Origin: Corallococcus sp. AS-1-6
Lineage (GTDB): Bacteria > Myxococcota > Myxococcia > Myxococcales > Myxococcaceae
Direction: 5' to 3'
DNA length: 64,000 bases
NCBI RefSeq assembly: GCF_020037015.1
Contig: NZ_JAIQDE010000014.1
Span: 1-64,000, forward strand
This document shows, piece after piece, positions 29,076 to 38,154 of the stretch (positions within the stretch are counted from its first letter, which is position 1; each line of letters opens with the position of its first letter). Below the pieces are notes generated by a model. The model saw only the letters and a program-made list of their open reading frames with translations, made no database searches and had not been told where the DNA came from. A program made the position numbers and the translations under genes.

Positions 29076-30140
29076 TCACCGCTCGGAGAGGACCTCGTCC
29101 GGCAGGCGCCAGAGCTGGCCATCCTCCGGCGACAGGAGGAAGCCGCCAGGCAGCAGGTGCACCGACGTGACAGCCTCCGTGGACAGCGGCAGCTCCCACG
29201 CGCACACGGGCCGCAACGTGAGCGGGTCCAGTTGAAGCAGGTACCACTCCCCCGCCTCCAACAGGTCCTCCACCGCCACCAGCACTGCGTGCGCCATCAC
29301 CAGGCCGGTGTACCCCGTGGCGAGCGTGCCCTGTTCCGGCAGCAGGAACTCCGCCGCCAGCGTGGCCTCCGGGTACGTCCAGCGCCGCACCCAGGTGCCG
29401 CCCACGCCGATGAAGCCCGAGCCGTCCGGAAGGAACCCCGCCGGATAGAACGGCGCCTCCACCGAAGCCACCGCCGCGCCACGCACGAGCCCCGTGTCCC
29501 CACGCTCCACGAACGTGAGCCACGTGCCCTCCTGGCCCAGGCTCACCGACACGCCCATCACCGGCAGGCGCGGATGCGGCATCCATTCGTGCAGCCCGTC
29601 CAGGTCGTCCTCGCCCAGCGCCGGCGTGTCGAGTTGGAGCCCCGCCTCCGTCCCCGCCACGTCCGATAACGTTCGGGCATCCAGGACGCGCACCGCCGCC
29701 CGGCCGTCCTGGAGACCGCTTGCCCAGAGGCCCTCGCCGGTGACGTCGAACCCCAGGGCCTGCGTGTGCCGCGTCCAGGCCCGCGCGGGCGTCTCCACCG
29801 GACCGCCCTCCGGCGCCCGGCCCACCACCTCGATGCGCCCAGGCCCCAGCACCGCCGCGCACCGGAGCGACGGATGCAGCGCCACGAGCCCCGTGGCCCG
29901 AGGCAGCTCCAGCGCGCGCCCCGGAGGCCAGGACTCCCGCGCCTCGAGCACGGCCAGGCGCCGCGTCCCCAAGGCCAGCCCCACCGCGGCGCTCGAGCCC
30001 GAGCCCGTGGGAGGCAGCACGAAGCCGTCGCCCGCCCACTCCGCGTCCGTCACCGGCAGCGTCGTGACGCGGGTGAGCGCCACGCGGCGGCTGGGAATGC
30101 CCCACGGCGTGCCGGGCCTCGGCCGGCCAATCCAAGGCAC
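29076..30140 (-). CDS. Predicted beta-propeller protein, function unknown
   Basis: 354 residues with no signal peptide. The sequence is a series of short beta-rich repeats ending in W or L and D-rich turns (GFDVTGEGLWASGLQDGRAA, GFLPDGSGFIGVGGTWVRRW), consistent with a WD40/YVTN-like propeller. No catalytic motif is visible. It begins with GTG 11 nt after the RNase-H-fold nuclease gene and is likely co-transcribed with it. I do not recognise a named family. Confidence 0.65.
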   Translation of the reverse strand: MPWIGRPRPGTPWGIPSRRVALTRVTTLPVTDAEWAGDGFVLPPTGSGSSAAVGLALGTRRLAVLEARESWPPGRALELPRATGLVALHPSLRCAAVLGPGRIEVVGRAPEGGPVETPARAWTRHTQALGFDVTGEGLWASGLQDGRAAVRVLDARTLSDVAGTEAGLQLDTPALGEDDLDGLHEWMPHPRLPVMGVSVSLGQEGTWLTFVERGDTGLVRGAAVASVEAPFYPAGFLPDGSGFIGVGGTWVRRWTYPEATLAAEFLLPEQGTLATGYTGLVMAHAVLVAVEDLLEAGEWYLLQLDPLTLRPVCAWELPLSTEAVTSVHLLPGGFLLSPEDGQLWRLPDEVLSER

Positions 30141-30151
30141 GACCTGGCCGC

Positions 30152-31027
30152 TCAGGAATCCTGCTCCATGGCCCGCACGCGCGCGAGCGTGTCCACGTCG
30201 CGCTCGGTGGGGCCCAGCTCCAGGAGCAGCCGGCTCACGTCGTACAGCAGGTCCCCGCGCTCGAAGACCTTCAGCCGGGGGACGTCCAGGTTCAGGTCGT
30301 CCGCGCCCTTGTTGTACGTGAGGTCCATCAGCGACCGGAGCTGGAACGAGTCATAGAGGTTGTACTCGACCAGGTAGCGCAGGGCCTCCACGTCGCCGCG
30401 CCGCAGGTACGCGCGCCACAGCAGCACGGCGTCGTAGCCGTTGACGCCCTTCAGGTGCGGCGGCCGGCCCACGCCCAGCTTGTCCTCGATCTCCTTCAGC
30501 CCGCCGCCCATCCCCAGCCGCCGCGTGACGAAGCGCAGGTCGATGTGCGCCTCCGGCACCGGGAAGTTCTTCTCGCCGAAGTAGTCCCTCAGCACCGGCA
30601 CGTCGAAGCACGAGCCGTTGAACGTCACCCACAGCCGCCGCTTCCCCAGGGCCTCCGGCAGCGCGTCCATGTTCCGGCCCTGGATGAAGACGCGCAGCCC
30701 CGCGGCGTCGAACAGGCTCACCACCGTGGGCACCTGCGTCTTGCTGCCGTCCGTCTCGATGTCGAAGTAGACGGCGTCGTCCTGGAACTCCGGGAACAGG
30801 CGCCAGTGCTCGCGCGGCGGCACCATGCGCGCCAGGTCCTTCAAGTCGCGCCGGGCCAGCGCCGCCCGCGCCTCCGCGATGCGCTCGCGGGCCACCGTGT
30901 CCGCCTTGCGGCTGATGACGATGCCGCCGTCCGGGAAGTCATCCCAGGTCCGGATGCCCTTGGACCACAGGTCCTTCTCGCGCCACGGCCCCACGCCGGG
31001 GATGAGCTGGAACGTGTGCAGCAGCAT
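30152..31027 (-). CDS. YprB-type RNase-H-like (DEDD) nuclease
   Basis: 291 residues. An N-terminal helix-hairpin-helix-like part (FQLIPGVGPWREKDLWSKGI) precedes a ribonuclease-H-like exonuclease domain: YFDIETDG carries the first Asp/Glu pair, FNGSCFDVPVLRDYFG the second Asp, HIDLRF and VEYNLYDSFQL the later acidic residues. The layout matches YprB/RNase_H_2 proteins; the substrate is unproven. ATG at 31025-31027 overlaps the Nudix stop by 1 nt (TGATG), indicating coupled translation. Confidence 0.82.
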   Translation of the reverse strand: MLLHTFQLIPGVGPWREKDLWSKGIRTWDDFPDGGIVISRKADTVARERIAEARAALARRDLKDLARMVPPREHWRLFPEFQDDAVYFDIETDGSKTQVPTVVSLFDAAGLRVFIQGRNMDALPEALGKRRLWVTFNGSCFDVPVLRDYFGEKNFPVPEAHIDLRFVTRRLGMGGGLKEIEDKLGVGRPPHLKGVNGYDAVLLWRAYLRRGDVEALRYLVEYNLYDSFQLRSLMDLTYNKGADDLNLDVPRLKVFERGDLLYDVSRLLLELGPTERDVDTLARVRAMEQDS

Positions 31028-31464
31028 CAATCGAGCGCACCCAGCCTTCCCGCCAGCAGGTCGTCCAGGAGCGGCACGTCCGCCTCGCAGAACGGCAGCG
31101 CCTGCATCTCCGTGGGCGTGTGGAACGCGAGCTGGTGCGCGCCCAGCGGCTTGGGCTCACCGGACACCAGCGTGGCCGCGAACAGCACCAGCTCCACCGT
31201 GAGGTCCGGGTACGTGTGCCGGCCCTCCCACAGGCGGCGGCCCACCGACAGCTCCACGTCCAGCTCCTCGCGGCACTCGCGCGCGAGGGCGGCTTCGTCC
31301 GTCTCGCCCGCCTCCACCTTGCCGCCGGGGAACTCCCAGAGGAGCGCGCGGCTCCCACCGGGGAGGCGCTGCTGGACCAGGTACCGCGGCCCGCCGTCTT
31401 CCGGACCGGGCCGGGGAATCAGCGCGGCCACCACCCGAACCGTCCGGGGCACGGCGCGCGTCAC
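31027..31464 (-). CDS. Nudix hydrolase, MutT-like
   Basis: 145 residues. The Nudix box is complete (GGKVEAGETDEAALARECRE then EL), with RE and EE metal ligands. WEFPGGK and the short single-domain form resemble MutT/8-oxo-dGTPases, but NADH and other nucleotide pyrophosphatases look alike. GTG at 31462-31464 overlaps the BamB stop by 4 nt (GTGA) and starts at the conserved VRVVAALIPRPG strand; the longer open frame to 31587 is antisense-type coding inside bamB. Confidence 0.88.
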   Translation of the reverse strand: MTRAVPRTVRVVAALIPRPGPEDGGPRYLVQQRLPGGSRALLWEFPGGKVEAGETDEAALARECREELDVELSVGRRLWEGRHTYPDLTVELVLFAATLVSGEPKPLGAHQLAFHTPTEMQALPFCEADVPLLDDLLAGRLGALD

Positions 31465-32639
31465 CCGCGCGGCCCCTTCTTCACGTCGTTCAGGTCCAGC
31501 GCGTACAGGTACGCGTTGTTGGACAGCACGTACACCCTCGAGCCCACCACGAACGGCGGCGCGGTGATGCCCACGCCCGGGTTCCACGCCATGCGCGACC
31601 TGCCCGTCGTCGGGTCCACGAACAGCAACGCACGCTCGTTGGGCACCAGGAGCATCCCCCGGGCCAACACCGGAGCGAGCGCCGTCCTGTCCTTGAGGGG
31701 GAGCGACCAGATGAGCTTCCCCGTCTCCCCCAGGTAGGCGTCCACGCGGCCGTCACCGGTGGCGAACAGCACCTCGCCGCGCGACAACAGCGACGTCAGG
31801 CCGCCCACGCTGGTGTTCCAGATGACGGCGCCGGAGTCCGCCTCCAGGGCGTACAGGCCGTTCTTGTACGACGCGACATACAGCCGCCCCGCCGAGTCGA
31901 TGGCGGGCGTGGTGTCCACGTCCAGGAACTCCGTGCCCGCGCCCGACAGGGACTTCTCCCAGACGACGGCGCCGTCCTCCACCTTGAGGGCGACGAGGAA
32001 GCCGTCGGAGAAGCCGACGTACGCGGTGTCCTGGTCCACCCTCGGCGCGGAGGCGCCCCGGATGGTGAAGCCGGACGGCGGGTCACGCCGGTACTGCCAC
32101 ACCCACGTGCCGTCCGTGGCCTTCACCGCGAACACCGTGTCGGTGTCCGTGGACACCAGCACCAGGCCGTCCGCGAGCACCGGCACCGTGGCCAGGGACT
32201 CGTTGGTGGCGTACTTCCACTTCACCGCGCCGGTGCGTCCGTCCAGCGCGTACAGCACGCCGTCACCGCCCGGCACGTAGACGACGCCCTCGCTGACCAG
32301 GCCGCCCGCGAGCGCCCGGGCTCCGGTGCGCAGGGACCAGGACACCTTCCCGTCCGGCCCCACCGCGCGGACGTAGCCGTCGCGCGTCTGCACGATGACG
32401 TTCCGGCTCTCCGGGTCGTACACCGGGGAGGCGGGCTCGCGCGGCGAGTACTCCAGCAGCGGGACCTTGTCGACGAGCCCCGTCCACCAGTCCACCCGGA
32501 AGTAATCCACCGGCGGCTGACGGGGCGCCGCGGGCAGCTCCGGGTTGCCGTACAGCGGCGCCGTCGCGCACCCGGCCAGGAGCCCTGCCCCGGCCGCCAT
32601 TCCCACCCACCGCTTCCACCGAGCAAGCCGCATGGTCAT
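31461..32639 (-). CDS. bamB: BamB-like PQQ-repeat outer-membrane assembly lipoprotein
   Basis: 392 residues. The lipobox is LLAGC; the mature protein is an eight-bladed PQQ-type propeller (repeats such as GVLYALDGRTGAVKWKY, GLYALEADSGAVIWNT, AYLGETGKLIWSLPL). BamB is a periplasmic scaffold of the BAM complex that inserts outer-membrane proteins. Gene context supports this: der, a YfgM-like gene and bamB are consecutive, the arrangement also seen in gamma-proteobacteria. ATG at 32637-32639 lies 7 nt after the YfgM-like stop; a second ATG is 6 nt further in. Confidence 0.85.
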   Translation of the reverse strand: MTMRLARWKRWVGMAAGAGLLAGCATAPLYGNPELPAAPRQPPVDYFRVDWWTGLVDKVPLLEYSPREPASPVYDPESRNVIVQTRDGYVRAVGPDGKVSWSLRTGARALAGGLVSEGVVYVPGGDGVLYALDGRTGAVKWKYATNESLATVPVLADGLVLVSTDTDTVFAVKATDGTWVWQYRRDPPSGFTIRGASAPRVDQDTAYVGFSDGFLVALKVEDGAVVWEKSLSGAGTEFLDVDTTPAIDSAGRLYVASYKNGLYALEADSGAVIWNTSVGGLTSLLSRGEVLFATGDGRVDAYLGETGKLIWSLPLKDRTALAPVLARGMLLVPNERALLFVDPTTGRSRMAWNPGVGITAPPFVVGSRVYVLSNNAYLYALDLNDVKKGPRG

Positions 32640-32646
32640 GAGCGCG

Positions 32647-33453
32647 CTACGGCTGCCCCGCGTCCGTGTCCGTCGCGGCGGGCGGCGCCGGCGTGGGCAC
32701 CTTCACGCCCTCCGCGGCCAGCACCGCCATGCGCTCGGTGGCCTGACGGGCCGCGGCGCTGTTCGGGTGGTCCGTGGGGATCTTGGACAGCACCTGCGCG
32801 GCCTCGTCCTTCTTGCCCTGGAGGATGAGCATGCGCGCCTTGTGGTACGCGCCCATGCCGACCAGGTACTCGCCGGTGTCCGCCTTCTCCATCGCCTCGA
32901 AGGAGGTGATGGCCTGGGCGTAGTCGCCCTTGGCCTCGTAGGCGTAGCCCTGGCCCTCCAGCGCGCTCGCGCGCAGGGCGTCGTTCTCCGGGGCGCCCTT
33001 GAGGAAGACGTCCAGGGACGCCAGGGCGTCGTCGTTCTTGCCCAGCCGGAACTCGGCCTTGGCCTGCGGCAGGGCGGCCGTGGTCGCCGAGCGGGTGCCG
33101 CCGTGCTCCTTGCGGAAGGCGGCAAGCTGCTTCACGACCTCCTCGTCGCGGGCCTGCACCGTGGGGAACGGGGGCTCCGAGGCGGAGGGGTCCACCGGGT
33201 CCACGCCCGTCACGGGGCGCTCCAGGACGGTGAGGGCCTGGCCCAGGGCCATGGCGGCCTGCTCCTCGCCGCGCTTGGACACTTCACTGGCGATGCCCAC
33301 GCCCACCGCGCCCAGCACCAGCACGCCCGCGCCGATGGCGAGGAACTTCTGGCGCTGCATCAGCCAGTCCCGCGCGTCCGCGCCCACCTTCTGGAAGGCG
33401 TCCGGCTGACGAAGCTCCTGCTGGCGAATCTTCTCGGTCTTCTGCTGGGCCAC
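32647..33453 (-). CDS. YfgM-like membrane-anchored TPR protein
   Basis: 268 residues: a cytoplasmic N-terminus, one transmembrane helix (about 36-58, FLAIGAGVLVLGAVGVGIAS) and periplasmic tetratricopeptide-like helices (FRLGKNDDALASLDVFLKGA, EGQGYAYEAKGDYAQAITSF). YfgM is an ancillary SecYEG-associated chaperone. The GTG at 33451-33453 (AQQKTEKIRQQEL) is chosen with GAGAGAGG upstream, although the spacing of about 10 nt is long. It sits between der and bamB. Confidence 0.8.
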   Translation of the reverse strand: MAQQKTEKIRQQELRQPDAFQKVGADARDWLMQRQKFLAIGAGVLVLGAVGVGIASEVSKRGEEQAAMALGQALTVLERPVTGVDPVDPSASEPPFPTVQARDEEVVKQLAAFRKEHGGTRSATTAALPQAKAEFRLGKNDDALASLDVFLKGAPENDALRASALEGQGYAYEAKGDYAQAITSFEAMEKADTGEYLVGMGAYHKARMLILQGKKDEAAQVLSKIPTDHPNSAAARQATERMAVLAAEGVKVPTPAPPAATDTDAGQP

Positions 33454-33554
33454 GATGAAGGGACCTCTCTCCGGCTCGACGGTGCTCTTCGCTCTGCTGG
33501 GAAAGCGGCGCACTGTAAAGAGCGCCCGCTGGGAGTGTCAACGCGCGAGCGCGG

Positions 33555-34964
33555 TCAGTCACGCCCCGCGCGCTTCCCACCCTTGCCGCCCTTCCCCGCC
33601 AGGTGCGGGTTCTTGCGGGCTTCGCGCTTGGCCTTGCCTGGCCGCTCGCGGAAGAGCAGGCGGATGGGGACCCGCAAATCGAACGTCTTGCGGATCTGGT
33701 TGGTGATGTACCGCTTGTACATGTCCGGCACGCCCTGCGGTTCGTTGCAGGTGAGGGTGAAGGTCGGCGGGGCCGCCGCCACCTGGGCGATGTAGTACAG
33801 GCGCAGCGGCTTGCTCTTCACGATGGGCGCCGGGTTGTTGTCCACCATGTAGTCCAGCAGCTTGTTGAGCTGGGGGGTGGGCGCCCGGAAGCGGAACTGC
33901 TTGGCCAGCTCCACCGCCACGTCCACGACCTTCTCCACCTTGGAGCCGTGCAGGGCGGACGTGAAGATGACCGGCGCGTAGCCCACGAACTTGAGGGCGA
34001 TCTTGAGGTCCTCGCGGAAGGCCTCCTGGCGGCGCTTGTCCTCCGCGATGAGGTCCCACTTGTTCACCACGATGACCAGCGCGCGGCCCCGGTCCATGGA
34101 AAGGCCCGCGAGCTTCGCGTCCTGATCCACCGCGGGCTCGGTGGCGTCCATCAGCAGCACCGCCACGTCGCTGCGCTCCAGGACCTTCAGCGCCGCGATG
34201 ACGGAGTACTGCTCCACCTGGTGCGCGATGGTCTTCTTGCGCCGGATGCCCGCGGTGTCCGTGAGGATGAGCGGGTTGCCCTTGTACGTGACCTCCGAGT
34301 CGATGGGGTCGCGCGTGGTGCCGGCGACGTCGCTGGTGACGACGCGCTTCTCCTTGAGGATGGCGTTGACCAGCGTGCTCTTGCCCACGTTGGGCCGGCC
34401 GATGATGGCCACGCGGATCTTCCCGTCGTCCGGCGGCGCCTCGGAGTCCTCGCCCTCCTGCTTCTCCGGGAGCTTGGACACCACGGAGTCCATCAGGCTG
34501 CCCATGCCCAGGTTGTGCTCGGCGGACATGGCGTTCACGTCGCCCAGGCCCAGGCGGAAGAATTCGCCGGCCAGCGACTGCATCTGCCCGGACTCGTTGT
34601 CCAGCTTGTTGGCCGCCACGACGACGGGCTTGCCCGCCTTGCGCAGGTAGTTGGCGACGGCCTCGTCCGCGGTCGTCATGCCCGCGCGGGCGTCCACCAC
34701 GAAGATGATGACGTCGCACTCCTCCACGGCGAACTGCGCCTGCTCGCGCACCTGCTTGAGCAGCGTGTCCTTCTCACCGGGGACGAAGCCGCCCGTGTCG
34801 ATGAGGGTGAAGGCGCGGCCCTCCCACTCCGCGTCGGCGTAGTGCCGGTCGCGGGTGACGCCGGGCTGGTCCTCGACGAGCGCGATGCGCCGGCCCACCA
34901 GGCGGTTGAACAGCGTGCTCTTGCCCACGTTGGGGCGACCGACAATGGCGACCAGCGGCTTCAT
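33555..34964 (-). CDS. der: Ribosome-assembly GTPase Der (EngA)
   Basis: 469 residues with the family's two tandem GTPase domains. G domain 1: GRPNVGKSTLFNRLVG, DTGGF, NKLD. G domain 2 (from about residue 185): GRPNVGKSTLVNAILK, DTAGIRRK, NKWD. A KH-like C-terminal domain follows (LNKLLDYMVDNNPAPIVKSK). The protein ends in a basic Gly/Lys tail (HLAGKGGKGGKRAGRD). Der acts in 50S subunit maturation. The ATG has GAAAGAG upstream. It follows era by 70 nt. Confidence 0.97.
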   Translation of the reverse strand: MKPLVAIVGRPNVGKSTLFNRLVGRRIALVEDQPGVTRDRHYADAEWEGRAFTLIDTGGFVPGEKDTLLKQVREQAQFAVEECDVIIFVVDARAGMTTADEAVANYLRKAGKPVVVAANKLDNESGQMQSLAGEFFRLGLGDVNAMSAEHNLGMGSLMDSVVSKLPEKQEGEDSEAPPDDGKIRVAIIGRPNVGKSTLVNAILKEKRVVTSDVAGTTRDPIDSEVTYKGNPLILTDTAGIRRKKTIAHQVEQYSVIAALKVLERSDVAVLLMDATEPAVDQDAKLAGLSMDRGRALVIVVNKWDLIAEDKRRQEAFREDLKIALKFVGYAPVIFTSALHGSKVEKVVDVAVELAKQFRFRAPTPQLNKLLDYMVDNNPAPIVKSKPLRLYYIAQVAAAPPTFTLTCNEPQGVPDMYKRYITNQIRKTFDLRVPIRLLFRERPGKAKREARKNPHLAGKGGKGGKRAGRD

Positions 34965-35034
34965 GGAGTCTCTTTCGACGGCGACGACGACTTCGAAGGC
35001 AACGACGTCTGCGGCACGGACTTCAGCGGCGACA

Positions 35035-35988
35035 TCACTCGTAACCCAGCTTCCTCAGGCCCGCGGCGCGCTCGCTCCAGCGGGCCTCCACGCGCACGCG
35101 CAGGTCCAGGTACACGTGCGCGCCCAGCAGGCGCTGCACGGACTTGCGCGCGTCCGTGCCGATGAGCTTCAGCATCTGCCCCTGCTTGCCAATCAGGATG
35201 GCCTTCTGGCTGTCGCGCTCCACGTAGATGGACGCCGCGATGCGGATGAGGCCGCCCAACTGGCCGGGGGGCGTACCCGGGCGCGGCTCGCGCTCGGACT
35301 CGTCGAACACGTCCACCAGCACCGCGGTGGAGTACGGGATCTCCTGGCGGCAGTGCCGCAGCACCTGCTCGCGGATGTACTCCGCCACCAGCACGCGCTC
35401 CTGCTGATCCGTGAGCATGTCCTCCGAGAAGAGGGGCTCGCCCTCCGGCAGGTGGCCCAGCACGACCTGGAACAGGTGCTCCACGCCGTCCTTCTCCCGC
35501 GCGGAGATGGGCACCACCTCCGCGAAGGGGAACTCCTGGCCGTAGAGCGCGATCAGCGGCAGCAGCTTCGACTTGGGGATGGAGTCGATCTTGTTGATGA
35601 CCAGGAAGGTGGGCTTGCCCACCTTCTGCAGCCGCTCGAGGATGGCGCGGTTGCCCGGCGTCACGTCCAGCGTCTCGCCCTGGGGCGGCTCGATGAGGAA
35701 GAGGACCAGGTCCACCTCCTCGGCCGCGGAGAGGGCGGCCTCCACCATGTAGCGGTTGAGCTCTCCCTTGGCCTGGTGGATGCCGGGAGTGTCGATGAAC
35801 GCCACCTGCCCTTCCGGGCGCGTCACCACGCCCAGGATGCGGTTGCGGGTCGTCTGGGGCTTCGGCGAGACGATGGCGATCTTCTCGCCCGTGAGGACGT
35901 TGAGCAGCGTGCTCTTGCCCACGTTGGGCCGGCCGATGAGCGCGGCGAAGCCAGCGCGAGGGGTCTTCTTCTGGGACTGGGAGGCCAT
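35035..35988 (-). CDS. era: Ribosome-assembly GTPase Era
   Basis: 317 residues: a GTPase domain (GRPNVGKSTLLNVLTGEKIA, SPKPQTTRNRI, DTPGIH, NKID) and a C-terminal KH domain with IGKQGQMLKLIGTDARKSVQ. Era binds the 3' end of 16S rRNA during 30S maturation. A Lys-rich nine-residue N-terminus precedes the domain. It lies between the cytoplasmic cyclophilin gene and der in one transcription direction. A GGGCCTTCC/GGAAGGCCC hairpin without U-tract (36008-36035) occupies the gap upstream. Confidence 0.97.
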   Translation of the reverse strand: MASQSQKKTPRAGFAALIGRPNVGKSTLLNVLTGEKIAIVSPKPQTTRNRILGVVTRPEGQVAFIDTPGIHQAKGELNRYMVEAALSAAEEVDLVLFLIEPPQGETLDVTPGNRAILERLQKVGKPTFLVINKIDSIPKSKLLPLIALYGQEFPFAEVVPISAREKDGVEHLFQVVLGHLPEGEPLFSEDMLTDQQERVLVAEYIREQVLRHCRQEIPYSTAVLVDVFDESEREPRPGTPPGQLGGLIRIAASIYVERDSQKAILIGKQGQMLKLIGTDARKSVQRLLGAHVYLDLRVRVEARWSERAAGLRKLGYE

Positions 35989-36072
35989 ACTTCCGGAGGT
36001 GATCGGTGGGCCTTCCGACTGCGACGGGAAGGCCCCGGGGGAACTGCCAGGGTACGGCGGCGGCGGACTGCC

Positions 36073-36630
36073 TTAAGACGGCCGCGCCGTGGAGATGGTC
36101 AACGTCTGGATGCGCACGTCCCGGCGGGGACGGTCGTTTGAATCCTTGGGAAGCTCGTTGGCGATGCGGTCCACCACGTCCTGCCCCTCCACCACCTCGC
36201 CGAAGATGGTGTACCGGTTGTCCAGGTGGGGCTGCGGCGCCGCGGTGATGAAGAACTGACTGCCGTTGGTGTTGGGGCCGGTGTTGCCCATGGCCAGCAC
36301 GCCCTTCTTGTCGAAACGCCGGCCACCCTGGAACTCATCCTCGAAACGGAAGCCCGGGCCGTTGTTGCCCCGGCTGGTCGGGTCCCCGCCCTGGATCATG
36401 AAGTCCTTGATGCAGCGGAAGAAGAGCGTCCCGTCGTAGAGCGGGCGGCCGTGCTGGGGCTGGAACGTGATGGGGTCCGTCCACGGCTTCTCCCCCGTGG
36501 CCAGCCCCACGAAGTTCTCCACCGTCTTGGGCGACTCCTTGGAGAACAGGCGCACGACGATGCGCCCCTCCGTGGTCTGGAAGGTGCCGAACAACTCCGT
36601 GCCCGCGCGGGCCTGTTCCATGAAGCTCAT
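36073..36630 (-). CDS. Cytoplasmic cyclophilin-type peptidyl-prolyl isomerase
   Basis: 185 residues without signal peptide. Cyclophilin motifs: [19 protein letters not shown] with the catalytic Arg, [22 protein letters not shown] and [12 protein letters not shown]. It catalyses Xaa-Pro cis/trans isomerisation. Its ATG overlaps the stop of the upstream exported cyclophilin by 4 nt (ATGA); the two are tandem paralogues with different cell locations. Confidence 0.93.
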   Translation of the reverse strand: MSFMEQARAGTELFGTFQTTEGRIVVRLFSKESPKTVENFVGLATGEKPWTDPITFQPQHGRPLYDGTLFFRCIKDFMIQGGDPTSRGNNGPGFRFEDEFQGGRRFDKKGVLAMGNTGPNTNGSQFFITAAPQPHLDNRYTIFGEVVEGQDVVDRIANELPKDSNDRPRRDVRIQTLTISTARPS

Positions 36631-37295
36631 TGCGGGGGGCTCTTGGGGGCGGCGGGCTTGGGCGCGGACGGCTTCCTGGGCGCCTTTTCACTCAGCGTCA
36701 TCGTCTCCAGGACCACGGGCGTCTGCGGGCGGTCCTGCGCGCTGCGCGGCACGTTGCCGATCTTCTCCACCACGTCGTAGCCGGTGACGACCTCGCCGAA
36801 GATGGTGTGGCGGCCGGTGAGGTGCACGGGCGTGCCGGTGGTGATGAAGAACTGGCTGCCGTTGGTGTTGGGGCCCGCGTTGGCCATGGCCAGGATGCCC
36901 GGCTTGTCGAAGCTGCGGCCGCTCTGGAACTCGTCCGCGAAGCGGTAGCCCGGGTCGCCCCGGCCGGTGCCGGTGGGGTCGCCGCCCTGGATCATGAAGC
37001 CCGGGATGACGCGGTGGAAGACGGTGCCGGCGTAGAGCGGCTTGCCCTTCACGGGCTCGCCCGTCTTCGGATCCGTCCAGGTCTTCTCCCCCGTGGCCAG
37101 CCCCACGAAGTTCGCCACCGTGTTGGGCGCGTCCTTGGAGAAGAGCTTCACGGTGATGACGCCCTGGCTCGTCTTCAGGGTCGCGTAGAGGTCCTTTCCG
37201 GCCTGGACCTTCTTCGTCCAGGGCCCCGCGGCGGGCTCGGCGGCCAACGCCGCGACGGCGGCCAGCGCCACGGTGATACCGAGAAGACGGTGCAT
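36627..37295 (-). CDS. Exported cyclophilin-type peptidyl-prolyl isomerase
   Basis: 222 residues with a signal peptide ([20 protein letters not shown]). Active-site motifs [24 protein letters not shown] and [17 protein letters not shown] are intact. A Lys/Pro/Ala-rich C-terminal tail follows the domain. ATG at 37293-37295 is preceded by AGGAGG; the longer frame to 37340 is rejected because the signal peptide would be internal. It is the periplasmic partner of the next gene, and both are inserted between rnc and era. Confidence 0.92.
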   Translation of the reverse strand: MHRLLGITVALAAVAALAAEPAAGPWTKKVQAGKDLYATLKTSQGVITVKLFSKDAPNTVANFVGLATGEKTWTDPKTGEPVKGKPLYAGTVFHRVIPGFMIQGGDPTGTGRGDPGYRFADEFQSGRSFDKPGILAMANAGPNTNGSQFFITTGTPVHLTGRHTIFGEVVTGYDVVEKIGNVPRSAQDRPQTPVVLETMTLSEKAPRKPSAPKPAAPKSPPQ

Positions 37296-37362
37296 ACGGG
37301 ACAGCCTCCTGGGCAGGAAAGCGCGGACCCTACCCCCCACCCCCCTCCCGCTCCAAGGGCTT

Positions 37363-38154
37363 TCACGCCGGAGGGTCGTCCGGGGAAGGACCTCCCGGGA
37401 CGGGCGCCACGACAGCCGGGGATGCCACGACAGCCGCCTCCGCCTTCAGGCGCTCCAGCGTGGTGCGCGCGGCTGCCTGCTCGGCCTCCTTCTTGTTCCG
37501 GCCGGTGGCCCGGGCGTACACGGCCTCCCCGATGCACACCTCCACCTCGAACACCTTGGCGTGCTCCGGGCCCGTCTCCGACACCACGCGGTAGCGCGGC
37601 GACAGCTTGAGCTTCTCGTGGGCCAGCTCCTGGAGGAGCGTCTTGTAGTCCAGGCGGCCCGCGCCGGAGGCCACCTCCTCCACCAGCTCCCCGAAGACGC
37701 GGTCCACCAGGGCCAGCGCCGGCTCCAGGCCGCCGCTCAGGTACACCGCGCCCAGCACCGCCTCCAGCGCGTCCGCGAGCAGCGAGTTCTTGTCGCGGCC
37801 TCCGGACTGGGACTCGCCCCGGCCCAGAAGGAGCAGCTCGCCCAGGCGCAGGCTCCGGGCCACGCGGGCCAGGCCCTCCTCGTGGACGACGCGGGCGCGC
37901 ATCTTGGTGAGCTCGCCCTCGGGGACGCCGGGGCAGCGGTCCATCAGCCGGTGGCTCACGGCCAGGTCCACCACGGCGTCGCCCAGGAACTCCAGGCGCT
38001 GGTTGTCCTTGAGGTTCTGGTCGCGGTTCTCGTTGACGTACGTCTTGTGCGTCAGCGCCTCCAGGGCCAGGTCTCGCTTGGAGAACTGCACGCCCAGGCG
38101 TGCCTCCAGGGCCTGCACCCGTTCGGCCAGGGTCATCTTCTCCACGCGGCTCAC
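37363..38154 (-). CDS. rnc: Ribonuclease III
   Basis: 263 residues. The RNase III domain carries the signature [20 protein letters not shown] with its acidic metal ligands and [16 protein letters not shown]; the C-terminal dsRNA-binding domain has [13 protein letters not shown] and [20 protein letters not shown] Pro/Val-rich tail of about 25 residues follows. It cleaves double-stranded rRNA precursors. The GTG at 38152-38154 overlaps the previous stop (GTGA); downstream GTG or ATG (MTLAERV) starts are possible. rnc near era is a widely conserved pairing. Confidence 0.95.
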   Translation of the reverse strand: MSRVEKMTLAERVQALEARLGVQFSKRDLALEALTHKTYVNENRDQNLKDNQRLEFLGDAVVDLAVSHRLMDRCPGVPEGELTKMRARVVHEEGLARVARSLRLGELLLLGRGESQSGGRDKNSLLADALEAVLGAVYLSGGLEPALALVDRVFGELVEEVASGAGRLDYKTLLQELAHEKLKLSPRYRVVSETGPEHAKVFEVEVCIGEAVYARATGRNKKEAEQAAARTTLERLKAEAAVVASPAVVAPVPGGPSPDDPPA

